Shown piece after piece: positions 15,330 through 24,069 of a DNA stretch of 33,408 nt. The stretch's first letter is position 1, and each line of letters opens with the position of its first letter. Origin of the DNA: Clostridium psychrophilum (GTDB taxonomy: Bacteria; Bacillota; Clostridia; Clostridiales; Clostridiaceae). Below the pieces are notes generated by a model. The model did not search any database, was not told the DNA's origin, and saw only the letters and a list, made by a program, of their open reading frames with translations. Position numbers and translations under genes: made by a program. The stretch covers positions 1 to 33,408 of the forward strand of contig NZ_JAHLEC010000036.1 of assembly GCF_018861705.1 (NCBI RefSeq), read 5' to 3'.

Positions 15330-16283
15330 CTAAGCGTAATTAGTTTTTGTAGCATGTGCTTTTTCTTTATTAACCATCCATATTCCTAAACAAACAAGTA
15401 ATAATGCAATCATATTCTTATACTCAAAAATATTTTCTTTCAGGAATATTCCTGATAATATAGCACCAAAAATTGGTGTTAAAAAATTAAAAACAGATAC
15501 AGGCCCTACTTTGTTATATTTCAAGAGTTGATTCCATAATGAAAATGCTGCTGATGATAATAAAGCTAAGTAAATTAATATTAATGAGGAGCTAAATGTG
15601 AAATTATATACTCTACCACCTAATAAGCTACCAAGTAGATTTAATATTATTCCTCCTATAAAAAGACTATAACCTGTTACTACCATTACATCCATAGTCC
15701 TCGTAAGTTTTTTCGCATAAATAGCACTTGCTGAGAAAATAAATGCTGCAATTATTATAAAACCTTCTCCCTTAAAACTGAAAGAAAAATTTAATAAGTC
15801 AGAACTAAAGTTTACAATCATAACTCCTATAAATCCTACAATACACCCAATTATTTTCTGCATATTTAACTTATCATTAGTATATATAAAATGAGCTAAA
15901 ATAACACTAAAAAATGTAACCGTAGAATTCATTATAGAACTTTTGACTCCAGTTGTATTAGCTACCCCAACATAAAAAAATATATATTGCAATGCTGTTT
16001 GACTAGATCCTAAATAAAATAAACTTTTAACATTGTCCTTTGTAACATTAAATATTTTCCTTCCACATTTTTGTGAAATAATAAGTAGTACTATCCCTGC
16101 TATAATAAATCTATAGCCTGCAAATACAAATTTTGATGGAATATCACCAGTGGCTATATTAAACAATATATACCCATTTTTTATTGCAGGATAAGCACTT
16201 CCCCATAAAAAGCAACATAATGTTGCAACAATTGCCACAATTTTTTTATTTGTAAAAATATTCTTTTCATTCAAGTTAATCAA
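15330..16283 (-). CDS. EamA/DMT-family transporter
   Basis: Ten-helix drug/metabolite exporter of about 317 residues formed by two EamA repeats. The first repeat has LWGSAYPAIKNGY near its start and the second ends GAILSGIFLKENIFEYKNMI followed by the last helix. The substrate cannot be told from sequence; family members export amino acids or metabolites. The start is uncertain. A TTG at 16283 lies too close to the AAAGGA site, and a TTG at 16274 is better spaced. It begins 34 nt after the metallophosphatase gene ends, so the two are probably co-transcribed. Confidence 0.8.
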   Translation of the reverse strand: MINLNEKNIFTNKKIVAIVATLCCFLWGSAYPAIKNGYILFNIATGDIPSKFVFAGYRFIIAGIVLLIISQKCGRKIFNVTKDNVKSLFYLGSSQTALQYIFFYVGVANTTGVKSSIMNSTVTFFSVILAHFIYTNDKLNMQKIIGCIVGFIGVMIVNFSSDLLNFSFSFKGEGFIIIAAFIFSASAIYAKKLTRTMDVMVVTGYSLFIGGIILNLLGSLLGGRVYNFTFSSSLILIYLALLSSAAFSLWNQLLKYNKVGPVSVFNFLTPIFGAILSGIFLKENIFEYKNMIALLLVCLGIWMVNKEKAHATKTNYA

Positions 16284-16316
16284 AATCCTTTCTTAATGTT
16301 TGTTATTCAACGGTTG

Positions 16317-17213
16317 CTAAGATATTATTATTTGATTACATTTTATGCTATTAGTAATCATGTCTAATATAATCTCATAATAACTTCCATAAGAATTATT
16401 AATATTACAATTACCACCCTTTCCACTAATCAAAAAAGGAACATCCTTGTTACAACTATTCACATTAAACTTACATTGCATCATGGTATGCATATGATGT
16501 GAAAAAATAGCACCTATTTTAGCATTAGGATTTACACTATTTCTAAATAAATTTTTCTGAATTTCTTGTAAATAATGGTAATCTGTTTGGGGTAAACTAT
16601 CATTGATACCTTTCATTCTAAAAGTGTTATGAAAATCAATTAAATAGATATTATTGGGGTTCATTTTTTTTAGTAAATCAATATCCTCATTCTTTTTTTG
16701 TGAAAAATATGAATATATAATTGGTTTTGAATCTATTGATTCAAAGCAGTAATGTGTATTTAGATAAATATACCTAACCTTTGTGCCAGGTATACATATA
16801 TCACCTCTGGTATTTCCAATAAATTTATGAAAGTTTTTAGTATTAGATTCAGTTTTCAATATATCATAATTATGATTTCCTATGGAAACGAAAACTGGAA
16901 TACCTTTATGTATTAACTCATCATATGTTAATTTGTAAAAAAGTTTAAAACTTAATTCATCATTTCCATTATTAACAACATCCCCACCATGTATTATAAA
17001 ATCAGGTTTAAAATAGCTACTTTCTATTCTATCATTAATTTTCATTAATATTTTATTGTATAAGAATGCATTTTTCTCAAGATAACTATCTGTATTATAT
17101 ATAACATGGCTATCCCCTAAAACAATAAACCTTAATAATCTCCCTTTAATTAATTTATTGCTAAGTATATCCTTTGATATTTCATTTAATGGTTTTATAT
17201 TCAAATATGTCAT
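16317..17213 (-). CDS. Calcineurin-like metallophosphatase
   Basis: Cytosolic metal-dependent phosphoesterase of 298 residues. The family motifs occur in order: GDSH near the N-terminus, HGGDVVNNGN, SIGNHNYD (GNHD/E variant) and the late HHMH. These residues bind two metal ions. No signal peptide is seen. The start is placed at the ATG at 17213, preceded by AAGGTG; an upstream in-frame ATG is followed by a lysine run and lacks a site. Substrate is unknown; possibilities include nucleotides, phosphodiesters or phosphoproteins. It lies between rlmH and an EamA exporter gene on the same strand. Confidence 0.78.
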   Translation of the reverse strand: MTYLNIKPLNEISKDILSNKLIKGRLLRFIVLGDSHVIYNTDSYLEKNAFLYNKILMKINDRIESSYFKPDFIIHGGDVVNNGNDELSFKLFYKLTYDELIHKGIPVFVSIGNHNYDILKTESNTKNFHKFIGNTRGDICIPGTKVRYIYLNTHYCFESIDSKPIIYSYFSQKKNEDIDLLKKMNPNNIYLIDFHNTFRMKGINDSLPQTDYHYLQEIQKNLFRNSVNPNAKIGAIFSHHMHTMMQCKFNVNSCNKDVPFLISGKGGNCNINNSYGSYYEIILDMITNSIKCNQIIIS

Positions 17214-17326
17214 AATAATCACCTTCTTTTTTTTAATATAACACATATAATTAAATTATCTCTTGCGGAGCTGTAAAATTATACCTTAATATTTAATTAA
17301 AAACATATAGATTAGAAAACCATTCA

Positions 17327-17806
17327 TCATTTGTGGTACGGTTCACCACTTATTATTCTAAATGATCTATACACTTGTTCTAAAAGTATTACCCTAAATA
17401 ACTGATGTGGAAAAGTCAGCTTAGAAAAACATAGTTTGTAATTCGACCTTTCTAAAACAGCCTCTGATAAGCCTAATGAGCCTCCAATAATAAAAGCTAC
17501 ATTACTCTCACCCCTTATTCCTAGATCCTTTATAAAACCTGACAGCTCTATTGAGGATAACATCTTGCCCTTTAACTCCAATGCAATCACAAACATATTA
17601 TCCTTGATTTTCGAAAGAATAATATCTCCTTCTTTTTTTCTTATTAATACATTTTCCTTTTCAGAAGCATTATCTGGTGTTTTTTCATCCCCTAATTCAA
17701 CAACACTAAGCTTACAGTACCTAGTTAGTCTTTTTGTATATTCATCGATTGCGCTTTTTAAGTATTTCTCTTTTATTTTTCCCACACAAATTACAGTTAT
17801 GTTCAT
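17327..17806 (-). CDS. rlmH: 23S rRNA (pseudouridine-1915-N3)-methyltransferase RlmH
   Basis: SPOUT-class methyltransferase of 159 residues, the exact family size. It methylates pseudouridine 1915 in helix 69 of 23S rRNA on assembled ribosomes, using S-adenosylmethionine. The SAM-binding knot is shown by FIIGGSLGLSEAVLERS and the C-terminus FPHQLFRVILLEQVYRSFRI ending in GEPYHK is diagnostic. The ATG has GGGAGAAG upstream. It follows the SEC-C gene and precedes the metallophosphatase gene. Confidence 0.97.
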   Translation of the reverse strand: MNITVICVGKIKEKYLKSAIDEYTKRLTRYCKLSVVELGDEKTPDNASEKENVLIRKKEGDIILSKIKDNMFVIALELKGKMLSSIELSGFIKDLGIRGESNVAFIIGGSLGLSEAVLERSNYKLCFSKLTFPHQLFRVILLEQVYRSFRIISGEPYHK

Positions 17807-17945
17807 TCTGCTTCTCCCTTATTTAACTTATATTAATATTATAATACATCTCCACCAAACATCACATAATCCAAAAAGAAATAAACCCTGCCACAAAGTG
17901 CAAAGTTTTTACTATAGTTAATTATTTTACAAAATTATACTGAGA

Positions 17946-18443
17946 CTATTTTCCACAACATTTTTTATACTTTTTCCCGCTTCCACAAGGACATGGATCG
18001 TTTCTGCCAATTTTATTATTATTAACTACCATTTTAGAATCTCTATAATTTCTTTGAATTTCTTTTCTTTTTTCCTTTGAAAAAATACCTTCCCATTGTG
18101 GTAATTCATACAAATAATCTGCTTTTGCATCTAACATATTAAAATAAAGTTTTTCAAAATCTATTTTAAAATTTACTTCTGTGTCAGCTTCAGTTTCTTC
18201 TAGTACAACAGGTTCTAAAAGACTATCATTTATGCCATCAGTAAATCCCATAAAATATATATTCGATACTTCAAAATATTTTGCAAGTTCGTCCATTGTA
18301 CCCTTAACTTCATCTTGATATTTTGATAATACTTTAGTATATATGCGTTTTTCAATTTCTCCATAATCATGCCAAAATGCAGGTTCCCCTCGACGTTTAA
18401 CATAATCAACCACCATATCTGTCCATTCCTTATATAAACTCAT
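17946..18443 (-). CDS. SEC-C zinc-motif protein
   Basis: A 165-residue protein ending in a SEC-C zinc motif ([17 protein letters not shown]), as found at the C-terminus of SecA and on many stand-alone proteins. The N-terminal 130 residues are acidic and helical, with no enzyme family I recognise. AGGAGGAG precedes the ATG. A second SEC-C motif occurs in this window at the N-terminus of the methionine aminopeptidase. The motif may bind the ribosome or SecB-like partners. The function is unknown. Confidence 0.8.
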   Translation of the reverse strand: MSLYKEWTDMVVDYVKRRGEPAFWHDYGEIEKRIYTKVLSKYQDEVKGTMDELAKYFEVSNIYFMGFTDGINDSLLEPVVLEETEADTEVNFKIDFEKLYFNMLDAKADYLYELPQWEGIFSKEKRKEIQRNYRDSKMVVNNNKIGRNDPCPCGSGKKYKKCCGK

Positions 18444-18515
18444 TCTTTTTCTCCTCCTAATAATACTGTATTTATTATAATCAATTTTTCACTTATTCTC
18501 AACTTACATATTTAT

Positions 18516-18555
18516 ATTTTCCAATTATATAAGATATTTTCCAATTATATAAGAT
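18516..18555. repeat. Tandem 20-bp duplication
   Basis: Two identical 20-bp units containing TTTTCCAATTATATAAGAT lie back to back (18516-18535 and 18536-18555) in the gap between the GerMN and SEC-C genes. They look like replication slippage products. They lie only 22 bp from a second, unrelated duplication. Confidence 0.85.
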
Positions 18556-18577
18556 ATTTATACTTTTTATCTATACA

Positions 18578-18621
18578 TTATTTTTTTATTGGAATAATAT
18601 TATTTTTTTATTGGAATAATA
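18578..18621. repeat. Tandem 22-bp duplication spanning the GerMN gene stop
   Basis: Two identical 22-bp units (18578-18599 and 18600-18621) contain TTATTTTTTTATTGGAATA. The second unit encodes the last residues and stop of the GerMN lipoprotein on the minus strand. The first unit lies just past the stop and repeats a would-be end. Confidence 0.85.
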
Positions 18622-19163
18622 TTATCTTTAGTAAAAGGCTTAGATATATTAAAATTCCCACCTATAGTATTGATGTCTTTATTCTCCATTGTAATTTTCA
18701 CCTTTTTTACTGATGCTAATTGAGTTAGTGATGCTGCTATACTTTTTAGACAGCTTCCCTCTTTTACTACAGACATACTCATTTTAGCCTCTTTACTTAA
18801 ATTCACATAAGCAATGCTATCTTTAATAGAAAAGCTAAGTAGCCTAGTCTCTTTAGGAAGTATTGGCTTTAACTCACTTTTAACCGTAGGTCCTTTTATT
18901 AGTTCTTGCATAATAGTTTCTCCAATAAGCTCTTCTTTATTAATAAGTCTTTCATCTTTAACAACTTGAATAGTAGACCCATCTTTAGAACCATCAAAAT
19001 AAACTCCTAATTGAACAAAACCCTCTTTTTCTAAAGGAAGCTTAAGATTTTCAAGCTTTTCTTTATTTGTAACACTTTTATCATCTTTTTTTTCACAACC
19101 CCCAAAAGACAATGTTGAAACAACTAGAATAGAACATAATAATATCTTGATTGTCTTCTTCAT
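18600..19163 (-). CDS. GerMN-domain lipoprotein
   Basis: Membrane-anchored lipoprotein of 187 residues. The signal peptide ends at a lipobox with the cysteine at residue 23 (LSFGGC). The remainder (about 45-180) is one GerMN domain, known from the spore germination and sporulation protein GerM. Recognisable features are the VQLGVYFDG strand, IMQELIKGPT and a C-terminal VKKVKITMENK strand. The start is the ATG at 19163, since AAGGAGA lies 8 nt before it and overlaps the walJ stop. The gene is therefore coupled to walJ. Its 3' end is duplicated (18578-18621). Confidence 0.82.
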   Translation of the reverse strand: MKKTIKILLCSILVVSTLSFGGCEKKDDKSVTNKEKLENLKLPLEKEGFVQLGVYFDGSKDGSTIQVVKDERLINKEELIGETIMQELIKGPTVKSELKPILPKETRLLSFSIKDSIAYVNLSKEAKMSMSVVKEGSCLKSIAASLTQLASVKKVKITMENKDINTIGGNFNISKPFTKDNIIPIKK

Positions 19164-19177
19164 ATTAGATCTCTCCT

Positions 19178-19963
19178 TCAAAAATCAATTACATCACTTG
19201 GCATATCTCGTTTAGCTAAGTTCAGAGAAATATCCCTACCTACCTCAATATAATTGTCTTTAAGAATGTTAAGTACTGTCTGATAAGCTAGTTCAGGAAA
19301 ATTATTAGTTTTACTTAAATGTCCTAATATAATATGTTTTCTTTTGTCATTCATTATTTCAACTATAGCTTTACCACATGCATCATTTGATAAGTGACCG
19401 ACATCACTTAATATTCTTCTTTTTAAAGGATACGGATATGGACCAAACTTCACCATTTCTACATCATGATTGCTCTCTAGAAGTATTACATCTGCATCTT
19501 TAATTATAGTCTTAACTTCATCTGAAAAATATCCTAAATCTGTCGCTATACATGCTTTCTTATTCCCACTATATAAAGCATATCCTATAGGTGCTGCAGC
19601 ATCATGTGATATATTATAATTGGCAATATGCATGTCCATTATATCAACAGAATTACTATCAATTATTTTTATATTATGTTCCTTCACATTACCTATCTTA
19701 GTTTTCATAGCTTCCCAGGTATTTTCATTTGCGTAAATTGGTATGTCGTATCTTCTAGAAATAACTCCAGCACCTTTTATATGATCGGAATGTTCATGCG
19801 TAATAAAAATGCCATCAATATCGTTAGGATTTTGATTTATGTGCTTAAGTGCACTTTCAATACTCTTCCCCGTCATACCAACATCCACTAAAATCTTTGC
19901 GTTTTTCGACGCAACAAATACACTATTTCCACTACTTCCACTATATAATGGACAAAAAATCAT
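19178..19963 (-). CDS. walJ: MBL-fold hydrolase, WalJ/YycJ type
   Basis: Metallo-beta-lactamase-fold hydrolase of 261 residues. The N-terminus CPLYSGSSGNSVFV and the metal motif THEHSDH (near 56-62) are typical of YycJ/WalJ, as are HDAAAPIGYAL, ATDLGYF, ESNHD and the late GHLSKTNN. WalJ-type proteins have 5'-3' DNA exonuclease activity and are linked to cell wall and replication control. The gene starts at an ATG with AAGGAG upstream, 25 nt after murA, and runs into the GerMN gene. Confidence 0.9.
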   Translation of the reverse strand: MIFCPLYSGSSGNSVFVASKNAKILVDVGMTGKSIESALKHINQNPNDIDGIFITHEHSDHIKGAGVISRRYDIPIYANENTWEAMKTKIGNVKEHNIKIIDSNSVDIMDMHIANYNISHDAAAPIGYALYSGNKKACIATDLGYFSDEVKTIIKDADVILLESNHDVEMVKFGPYPYPLKRRILSDVGHLSNDACGKAIVEIMNDKRKHIILGHLSKTNNFPELAYQTVLNILKDNYIEVGRDISLNLAKRDMPSDVIDF

Positions 19964-19988
19964 AACTGTCTCCTTTGATTATAAATTG

Positions 19989-21245
19989 TTATATGCTAAC
20001 TCTTTTTATGTCTGCCCCTATATTTCTAAATTTTTCCTCAATATTAGGATAGCCTCTATCAATATGTTCAATACCTAAGATTTCCGTAGTACCTTCTGCT
20101 ATAAGCCCTGCTATAACTAAGCATGCTCCAGCTCTTAAATCTGATGCCCTAACCACTGTTCCTACAAGCTTTTCCACTCCATCAACAGTAGCAACAGTTC
20201 CTTCTACTTTTATGTTAGCACCCATTTTTTTCAGTTCATCAACTTGTTTAAATCTAGATTCATAAATACTTTCATTTATTATACTTCTACCCTCTGAAAT
20301 ACATAACAATGCATTCATTGGTTGTTGCACATCTGTTGGAAATCCTGGATATGGCAAAGTTTTAATGTTTACAGCCTTGAGTCTTCCCTTAGCCTTAACC
20401 GTAACACTGTCTCCTCCTTCAATTACCTCTGCTCCCATTTCCATAAGTTTTGCAGAAATAGATTCAAGATGTTTTGGGATAACATTATTTACAGTTACTT
20501 CACCACCACAAGCTGCTACCGCTATCATAAAAGTACCAGCCTCAATCTGATCTGGAATTACACTATACGTACATCCTGTTAATTCCTTCACGCCTATAAT
20601 TCTTATAACATCCGTTCCTGCGCCTTTAATATTAGCTCCCATAGAATTTAGGAAATTAGCTACATCAACAACATGTGGTTCCTTTGCAGAGTTCTCCAAA
20701 ATGGTTGTGCCTTCAGCTAGTGTTGCAGCTGTCATTACATTTATTGTCGCTCCTACACTAACAACATCAAAATAGATGCTAGTCCCAATTAATTTATCAG
20801 CCTCGACATTCACTGCTCCATTTTCAACAGAAACAGTTGCTCCGAGTGCCTCAAAACCTTTTATATGTTGATCAATTGGTCTAACCCCTATTGGGCAACC
20901 ACCTGGAAGTGCTACTCTAGCCTTTTTAAACCTAGCTAGAAGTGCTCCAATCAAATAATAAGATGCTCTCATTTTTCTTACATCTTCTGTATTAGCATCT
21001 ATACTAGTTATATTAGTACTATCTATTGTAACTGAATCTTTTTTTCTCTTTATATTGCAACCCAAGCTTCCAAGTATTCTTTCAATACAATTTACATCTT
21101 CTATATCCGGAATATTCTCAATGATACATTTACCTTTGCTTGCTATTATAGCTACTGGTAGAATTGCTACTGCTGCATTTTTTGCACCGCTTATTTCAAC
21201 TTGACCAAGGATATGTTTACCCCCGCTAATTACCAATTTATCCAT
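19989..21245 (-). CDS. murA: UDP-N-acetylglucosamine 1-carboxyvinyltransferase
   Basis: First committed enzyme of peptidoglycan synthesis, which transfers enolpyruvate from PEP to UDP-GlcNAc in the cytosol. The 418-residue length is standard. K22 and N23 lie in [12 protein letters not shown]. The catalytic loop is [13 protein letters not shown] with C117 in the fosfomycin-target position. [11 protein letters not shown] closes the C-terminus. Many clostridia carry two murA paralogues; which one this is cannot be told here. It heads the minus-strand block with walJ and the GerMN gene. Confidence 0.96.
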   Translation of the reverse strand: MDKLVISGGKHILGQVEISGAKNAAVAILPVAIIASKGKCIIENIPDIEDVNCIERILGSLGCNIKRKKDSVTIDSTNITSIDANTEDVRKMRASYYLIGALLARFKKARVALPGGCPIGVRPIDQHIKGFEALGATVSVENGAVNVEADKLIGTSIYFDVVSVGATINVMTAATLAEGTTILENSAKEPHVVDVANFLNSMGANIKGAGTDVIRIIGVKELTGCTYSVIPDQIEAGTFMIAVAACGGEVTVNNVIPKHLESISAKLMEMGAEVIEGGDSVTVKAKGRLKAVNIKTLPYPGFPTDVQQPMNALLCISEGRSIINESIYESRFKQVDELKKMGANIKVEGTVATVDGVEKLVGTVVRASDLRAGACLVIAGLIAEGTTEILGIEHIDRGYPNIEEKFRNIGADIKRVSI

Positions 21246-21305
21246 ATTTGTATCATCCTCACTATATATAATATATTAAGTACTTTTATTTCTACATACA
21301 ACTCA

Positions 21306-21333
21306 AGTATACCATAAGTACATTGTATTTTAA
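21306..21333 (-). promoter_or_regulatory. Extended -10 promoter of the murA operon
   Basis: On the minus strand TTAAAA (21328-21333), 16 nt and TGGTATACT form an extended -10 promoter, with TATACT at 21306-21311. Transcription would start near 21299, about 54 nt before the murA ATG. Confidence 0.6.
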
Positions 21334-21405
21334 CATTTATTTTAAATTATTAAATTATATTATTTTATTTATCAAATATTTTATCGAAACATTTATATCT
21401 ACTTT

Positions 21406-21459
21406 AAAAACAATATAAAAATCACCCGTGAAACCACGGGTGATTTTTATATTGTTTTT
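21406..21459 (-). terminator. Very strong intrinsic terminator
   Basis: Twenty-five-base perfect arms with a GC-rich core (CACCCGTG/CACGGGTG) and a 4-nt loop are flanked by A and T runs that make it work both ways. It directly follows the DUF1540 stop and shields murA. Confidence 0.93.
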
Positions 21460-21461
21460 CA

Positions 21462-21623
21462 TTATTTCATAGATTTAAAGCTTGCACAGTCTGTACATTC
21501 TGGTGTTTTAGCAACACTTTCATGTTTTACAACCTCAATTTTATTTAGAGTACAATAATTATCATCTGTACAATGAAATTTACATTCCCCTACTACACAC
21601 CCTATACTGTCATTATGATTCAT
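21462..21623 (-). CDS. DUF1540 cysteine-rich small protein
   Basis: A 53-residue protein with the DUF1540 cysteine pattern (CVVGECKFHC, then YCTLNKIEV and CTDC), likely binding zinc or another metal. Family members are common in spore formers and some are spore-associated. The start is the ATG at 21623 with GGAGGTG 7 nt upstream; the longer frame to 21743 is AT-rich noise. The gene has its own terminator and is divergent from the 2H paralogue pair. Confidence 0.85.
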   Translation of the reverse strand: MNHNDSIGCVVGECKFHCTDDNYCTLNKIEVVKHESVAKTPECTDCASFKSMK

Positions 21624-21777
21624 AAAAAAACACCTCCATTTATTTGCTACTTTAATATTATTAGCATAACTATATTTATTTATTCTAATAAATATATTGT
21701 TTATATTATTATCTTTCAAATAAGTATAAATATTATTATACATAAATTTACATTGAAATTACAAATTCTAAAAATTA

Positions 21778-21828
21778 TGTTATAATACACTTATATTTAT
21801 TCATAATAATATTAACCAATATTGGTTA
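21778..21828 (+). promoter_or_regulatory. Extended -10 promoter and 16-bp palindrome before the 2H paralogue genes
   Basis: TGTTATAAT (21778-21786) is a perfect extended -10 element, placing the start near 21793. A perfect 16-bp palindrome (TAACCAATATTGGTTA, 21813-21828) lies in the leader, 12 nt before the GGAGG of the first gene. A bound regulator there would block elongation or translation. The regulator is unknown. Confidence 0.6.
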
Positions 21829-21851
21829 TTAATTTTACATGGAGGAAAAGA

Positions 21852-22400
21852 ATGAAATATTTTTTAGTCGCACTATTTGATGATCTATCTAATACAACAG
21901 TTCAAAATATACAAAAAGATATTTGTAGAAAATATAAACTATATAAGAGTTCCCCTAATCTTTATGTCACTATAAGTACAGTAACAAATCCTGATTTAGA
22001 AAAACTAGATGTTATTGTTTCTAAGATTTTAGCTCCTTATAAACATTTTAAGATTGGCATAAATAATAATATTGTTTTAAGCGAGAATTTTAGTCAAGTT
22101 AATCTCAAGGTAGATGACCAGGGATATATATATCGCCTAGCAAGAAATATTACTGAGTCTTTAGATTTGCATGGTTTTAATGTTAAAACTGACGATAATA
22201 ATATTAATCTGCGTATTCTCCTCGCAAATGCTAACCACATCATTAAGAAATCGTATAATGCTGGTACAATTTATATTGATGATACTTTAAATAAAGATGA
22301 TTTTTATAAATTTGTAAAGGTTTCTAGGATTGAATTGTGGAAACAAGTTAACAATAAAAAAGAAATATTAGTTAAAACTTATGCATTAAGAGAATACTAA
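21852..22400 (+). CDS. 2H-phosphoesterase-like protein lacking both catalytic histidines
   Basis: A 182-residue protein that aligns along its length with the next gene product. Shared segments include MKYFLVALFD/MIYYLVGLFD at the start, LDLHGFNV/LNLQGFNV and the late IELWK/VELWK. The partner has the two H-x-[ST] motifs of 2H phosphoesterases. Here they are Y38-V-T40 and R121-I-L123, so both catalytic histidines and one serine/threonine are gone. The fold is probably kept, but hydrolysis by the usual mechanism is not expected. GGAGG lies 7 nt before the ATG at 21852. A binding, regulatory or inhibitory partner role is possible but inferred. Confidence 0.7.
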   Translation: MKYFLVALFDDLSNTTVQNIQKDICRKYKLYKSSPNLYVTISTVTNPDLEKLDVIVSKILAPYKHFKIGINNNIVLSENFSQVNLKVDDQGYIYRLARNITESLDLHGFNVKTDDNNINLRILLANANHIIKKSYNAGTIYIDDTLNKDDFYKFVKVSRIELWKQVNNKKEILVKTYALREY

Positions 22401-22438
22401 AAACTATACATTCCTATTTAGGTTTGAGGGGGAAATCA

Positions 22439-23023
22439 ATGATATATTACTTAGTTGGCTTATTTGATAAAGTTTCTTATAAATATATGGAGTCTATACA
22501 AAAATCGCTATGTGAAAAGTATAACCTATACAGTTCTGAAACTAATTTGCCTAAACTTCATATAACTCTAGAGGTAATAACTGATCCTTGTCTTTACGAC
22601 TTGGATGTCTCTCTAAAAAATATTATTAAAAATTATTCAAAATTTGAATTTAAATTGAATGGTGTAATATGTTTTGATCCACCCTACAAATCCGTAAACC
22701 TAAACATTAAGAATGAAGGTATCATATATGAATTATCTAAAAAGATAAATTATAATTTAAATCTACAAGGTTTTAATGTTAGAAAGCACATTGAAGATTG
22801 GAATTTGCATATTTCATTGGCGAACACCACATTTGCTGATAGAGAATGGTCTAACAGCGAATATTTAGCAGCTTGCAATTTAGCTAAGGATGAAAACTTT
22901 TCCAAAACTATAACTGTTGACACTGTAGAACTTTGGAAACCTATAAATAATAATAACGAAATGGTGGTTAAACAATATGAACTTACAAAAATTATTTCAG
23001 ATGCAAAACACATTAGACCATAG
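22439..23023 (+). CDS. 2H phosphoesterase-like protein (LigT/2'-5' RNA ligase-like)
   Basis: A 194-residue protein with two H-x-[ST] motifs, LHITLEV (H41, T43) and NLHISLA (H124, S126), spaced about 80 residues apart as in the 2H superfamily. That superfamily includes RNA 2'-5' ligases/phosphodiesterases and phage enzymes that cleave cyclic nucleotides. The ends of the motifs are hydrophobic, as expected for the paired beta strands. The ATG at 22439 follows GAGGGGG. It is the intact partner of the preceding gene, and its last 47 nt overlap the dUTPase gene in another frame. Substrate is unknown. Confidence 0.72.
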   Translation: MIYYLVGLFDKVSYKYMESIQKSLCEKYNLYSSETNLPKLHITLEVITDPCLYDLDVSLKNIIKNYSKFEFKLNGVICFDPPYKSVNLNIKNEGIIYELSKKINYNLNLQGFNVRKHIEDWNLHISLANTTFADREWSNSEYLAACNLAKDENFSKTITVDTVELWKPINNNNEMVVKQYELTKIISDAKHIRP

Positions 23024-23462
23024 AATTGAGACGCAACATCACCTTGAAGGTGTTCCTCTATTACATAAGAAAATATTATCACTTCAAGTAGAATTTGGAG
23101 AGCTCGCTAATGAGACTCGTTGCTTCAAATTTTGGAGTACTAAAAAGCCCTCAAGTAACGATGTTATTCTTGAGGAATATGTAGATTGCCTCCACTTTAT
23201 ATTAGGTCTAGGAATTGAAAAAGACTTCCAAGACATCACTCCAGAAATTAAGAATGTTACCTCTGAATTATCTGAGCAATTTTTAAACTTATATATAAAT
23301 GTTGCAGATTTTATCAAATGCCCTTCTATAAATAACTATTTAAACATATTTGAAAATTTTCTAACTCTAGGTGAAAATTTAGGTTTTTGTGAAGATGATA
23401 TAGAAAATGCATATTTACATAAAAACAAAATTAATCACGAGAGGCAAAACAACGGTTACTAA
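22977..23462 (+). CDS. Dimeric all-alpha dUTPase (dUTPase_2 type)
   Basis: Nucleotide pyrophosphatase of 161 residues of the all-alpha MazG-like group. The group hydrolyses dUTP, and often dUDP, to dUMP to keep uracil out of DNA. Features: the canonical N-terminus MNLQKLFQMQ, then LQVEFGELANETRCFKFW with the first metal-binding glutamates, the KPSS turn, and ILEEYVDCLHFILGLG with the second E-E-x2-D motif. It begins inside the preceding gene with only a weak GGTGG site, so translation is likely coupled. Such dUTPases occur both in chromosomes and in phages of Firmicutes. Confidence 0.88.
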   Translation: MNLQKLFQMQNTLDHRIETQHHLEGVPLLHKKILSLQVEFGELANETRCFKFWSTKKPSSNDVILEEYVDCLHFILGLGIEKDFQDITPEIKNVTSELSEQFLNLYINVADFIKCPSINNYLNIFENFLTLGENLGFCEDDIENAYLHKNKINHERQNNGY

Positions 23463-23564
23463 TTCACATATCTTTTAAAAAAACACTCCATATATCACAA
23501 TAATTATCTTTTTTAATATTACATTACATTCTGGGTAAGCTACACTAGAGGAGTGTGATTGTAA

Positions 23565-23993
23565 TTGGGTATAATATTTTCTATTATTGCAGGCATATCT
23601 ATGAGTCTTCAAGGTGTTTTCAATACAAGAGTAAGTGAAAAAATTGGTCTTTGGGAAACTAACGTATTTGTCCAAGGTACAGGGTTAATTTTAACCTTCA
23701 TAATACTGCTTATAGCTGGAAATGGTAATTTTAAAGCTATAAAAGAAGTAAATAAATTATATTTGCTAGGTGGAGCCTTGGGGGCTATAATTATATTTTC
23801 TGTTATGCTAGGAATATCAAATATGGGACCAACTTGTTCCATCTCAATTATACTAGTTGCACAACTACTGGCCGCTGGTATAATTGATAGTTTTGGAATG
23901 TTTGGAGCCCAGCAAATTAAATTTGCCTTATCTAAGTTCGTAGGCCTTGGAATAATGGTTGTAGGTATAATAGTTTTTAAATGGGAATGCTAA
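23565..23993 (+). CDS. DMT-family transporter, YdcZ (DUF606) type
   Basis: A 142-residue membrane protein with five hydrophobic segments, the size of single-repeat YdcZ/DUF606 proteins. It begins GIIFSIIAGISMSLQGVFNT and has the family segment VSEKIGLWETNVFVQGTG. These proteins usually work as pairs or dimers; no partner gene is adjacent. The start is a TTG at 23565 with GAGGAG 11 nt upstream, since an in-frame stop lies just before. The substrate is unknown. Confidence 0.78.
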   Translation: MGIIFSIIAGISMSLQGVFNTRVSEKIGLWETNVFVQGTGLILTFIILLIAGNGNFKAIKEVNKLYLLGGALGAIIIFSVMLGISNMGPTCSISIILVAQLLAAGIIDSFGMFGAQQIKFALSKFVGLGIMVVGIIVFKWEC

Positions 23994-24069
23994 CTACTTT
24001 CTTATGCATTAACATATTTTTATGTTTCACATATACTATAATATTGTAACAATACATTAGGAGGCATAC

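Noticed and set aside
21624-21743. N-terminal extension of the DUF1540 protein
   Set aside because: The added residues are Asn/Ile/Tyr-rich translation of AT-rich DNA, and GGAGGTG lies directly before the internal ATG.
23481-23556. ACACTCC/GGAGTGT arms as a terminator before the YdcZ-type gene
   Set aside because: Only 7 bp of stem with a loop of about 60 nt, and no U tract.
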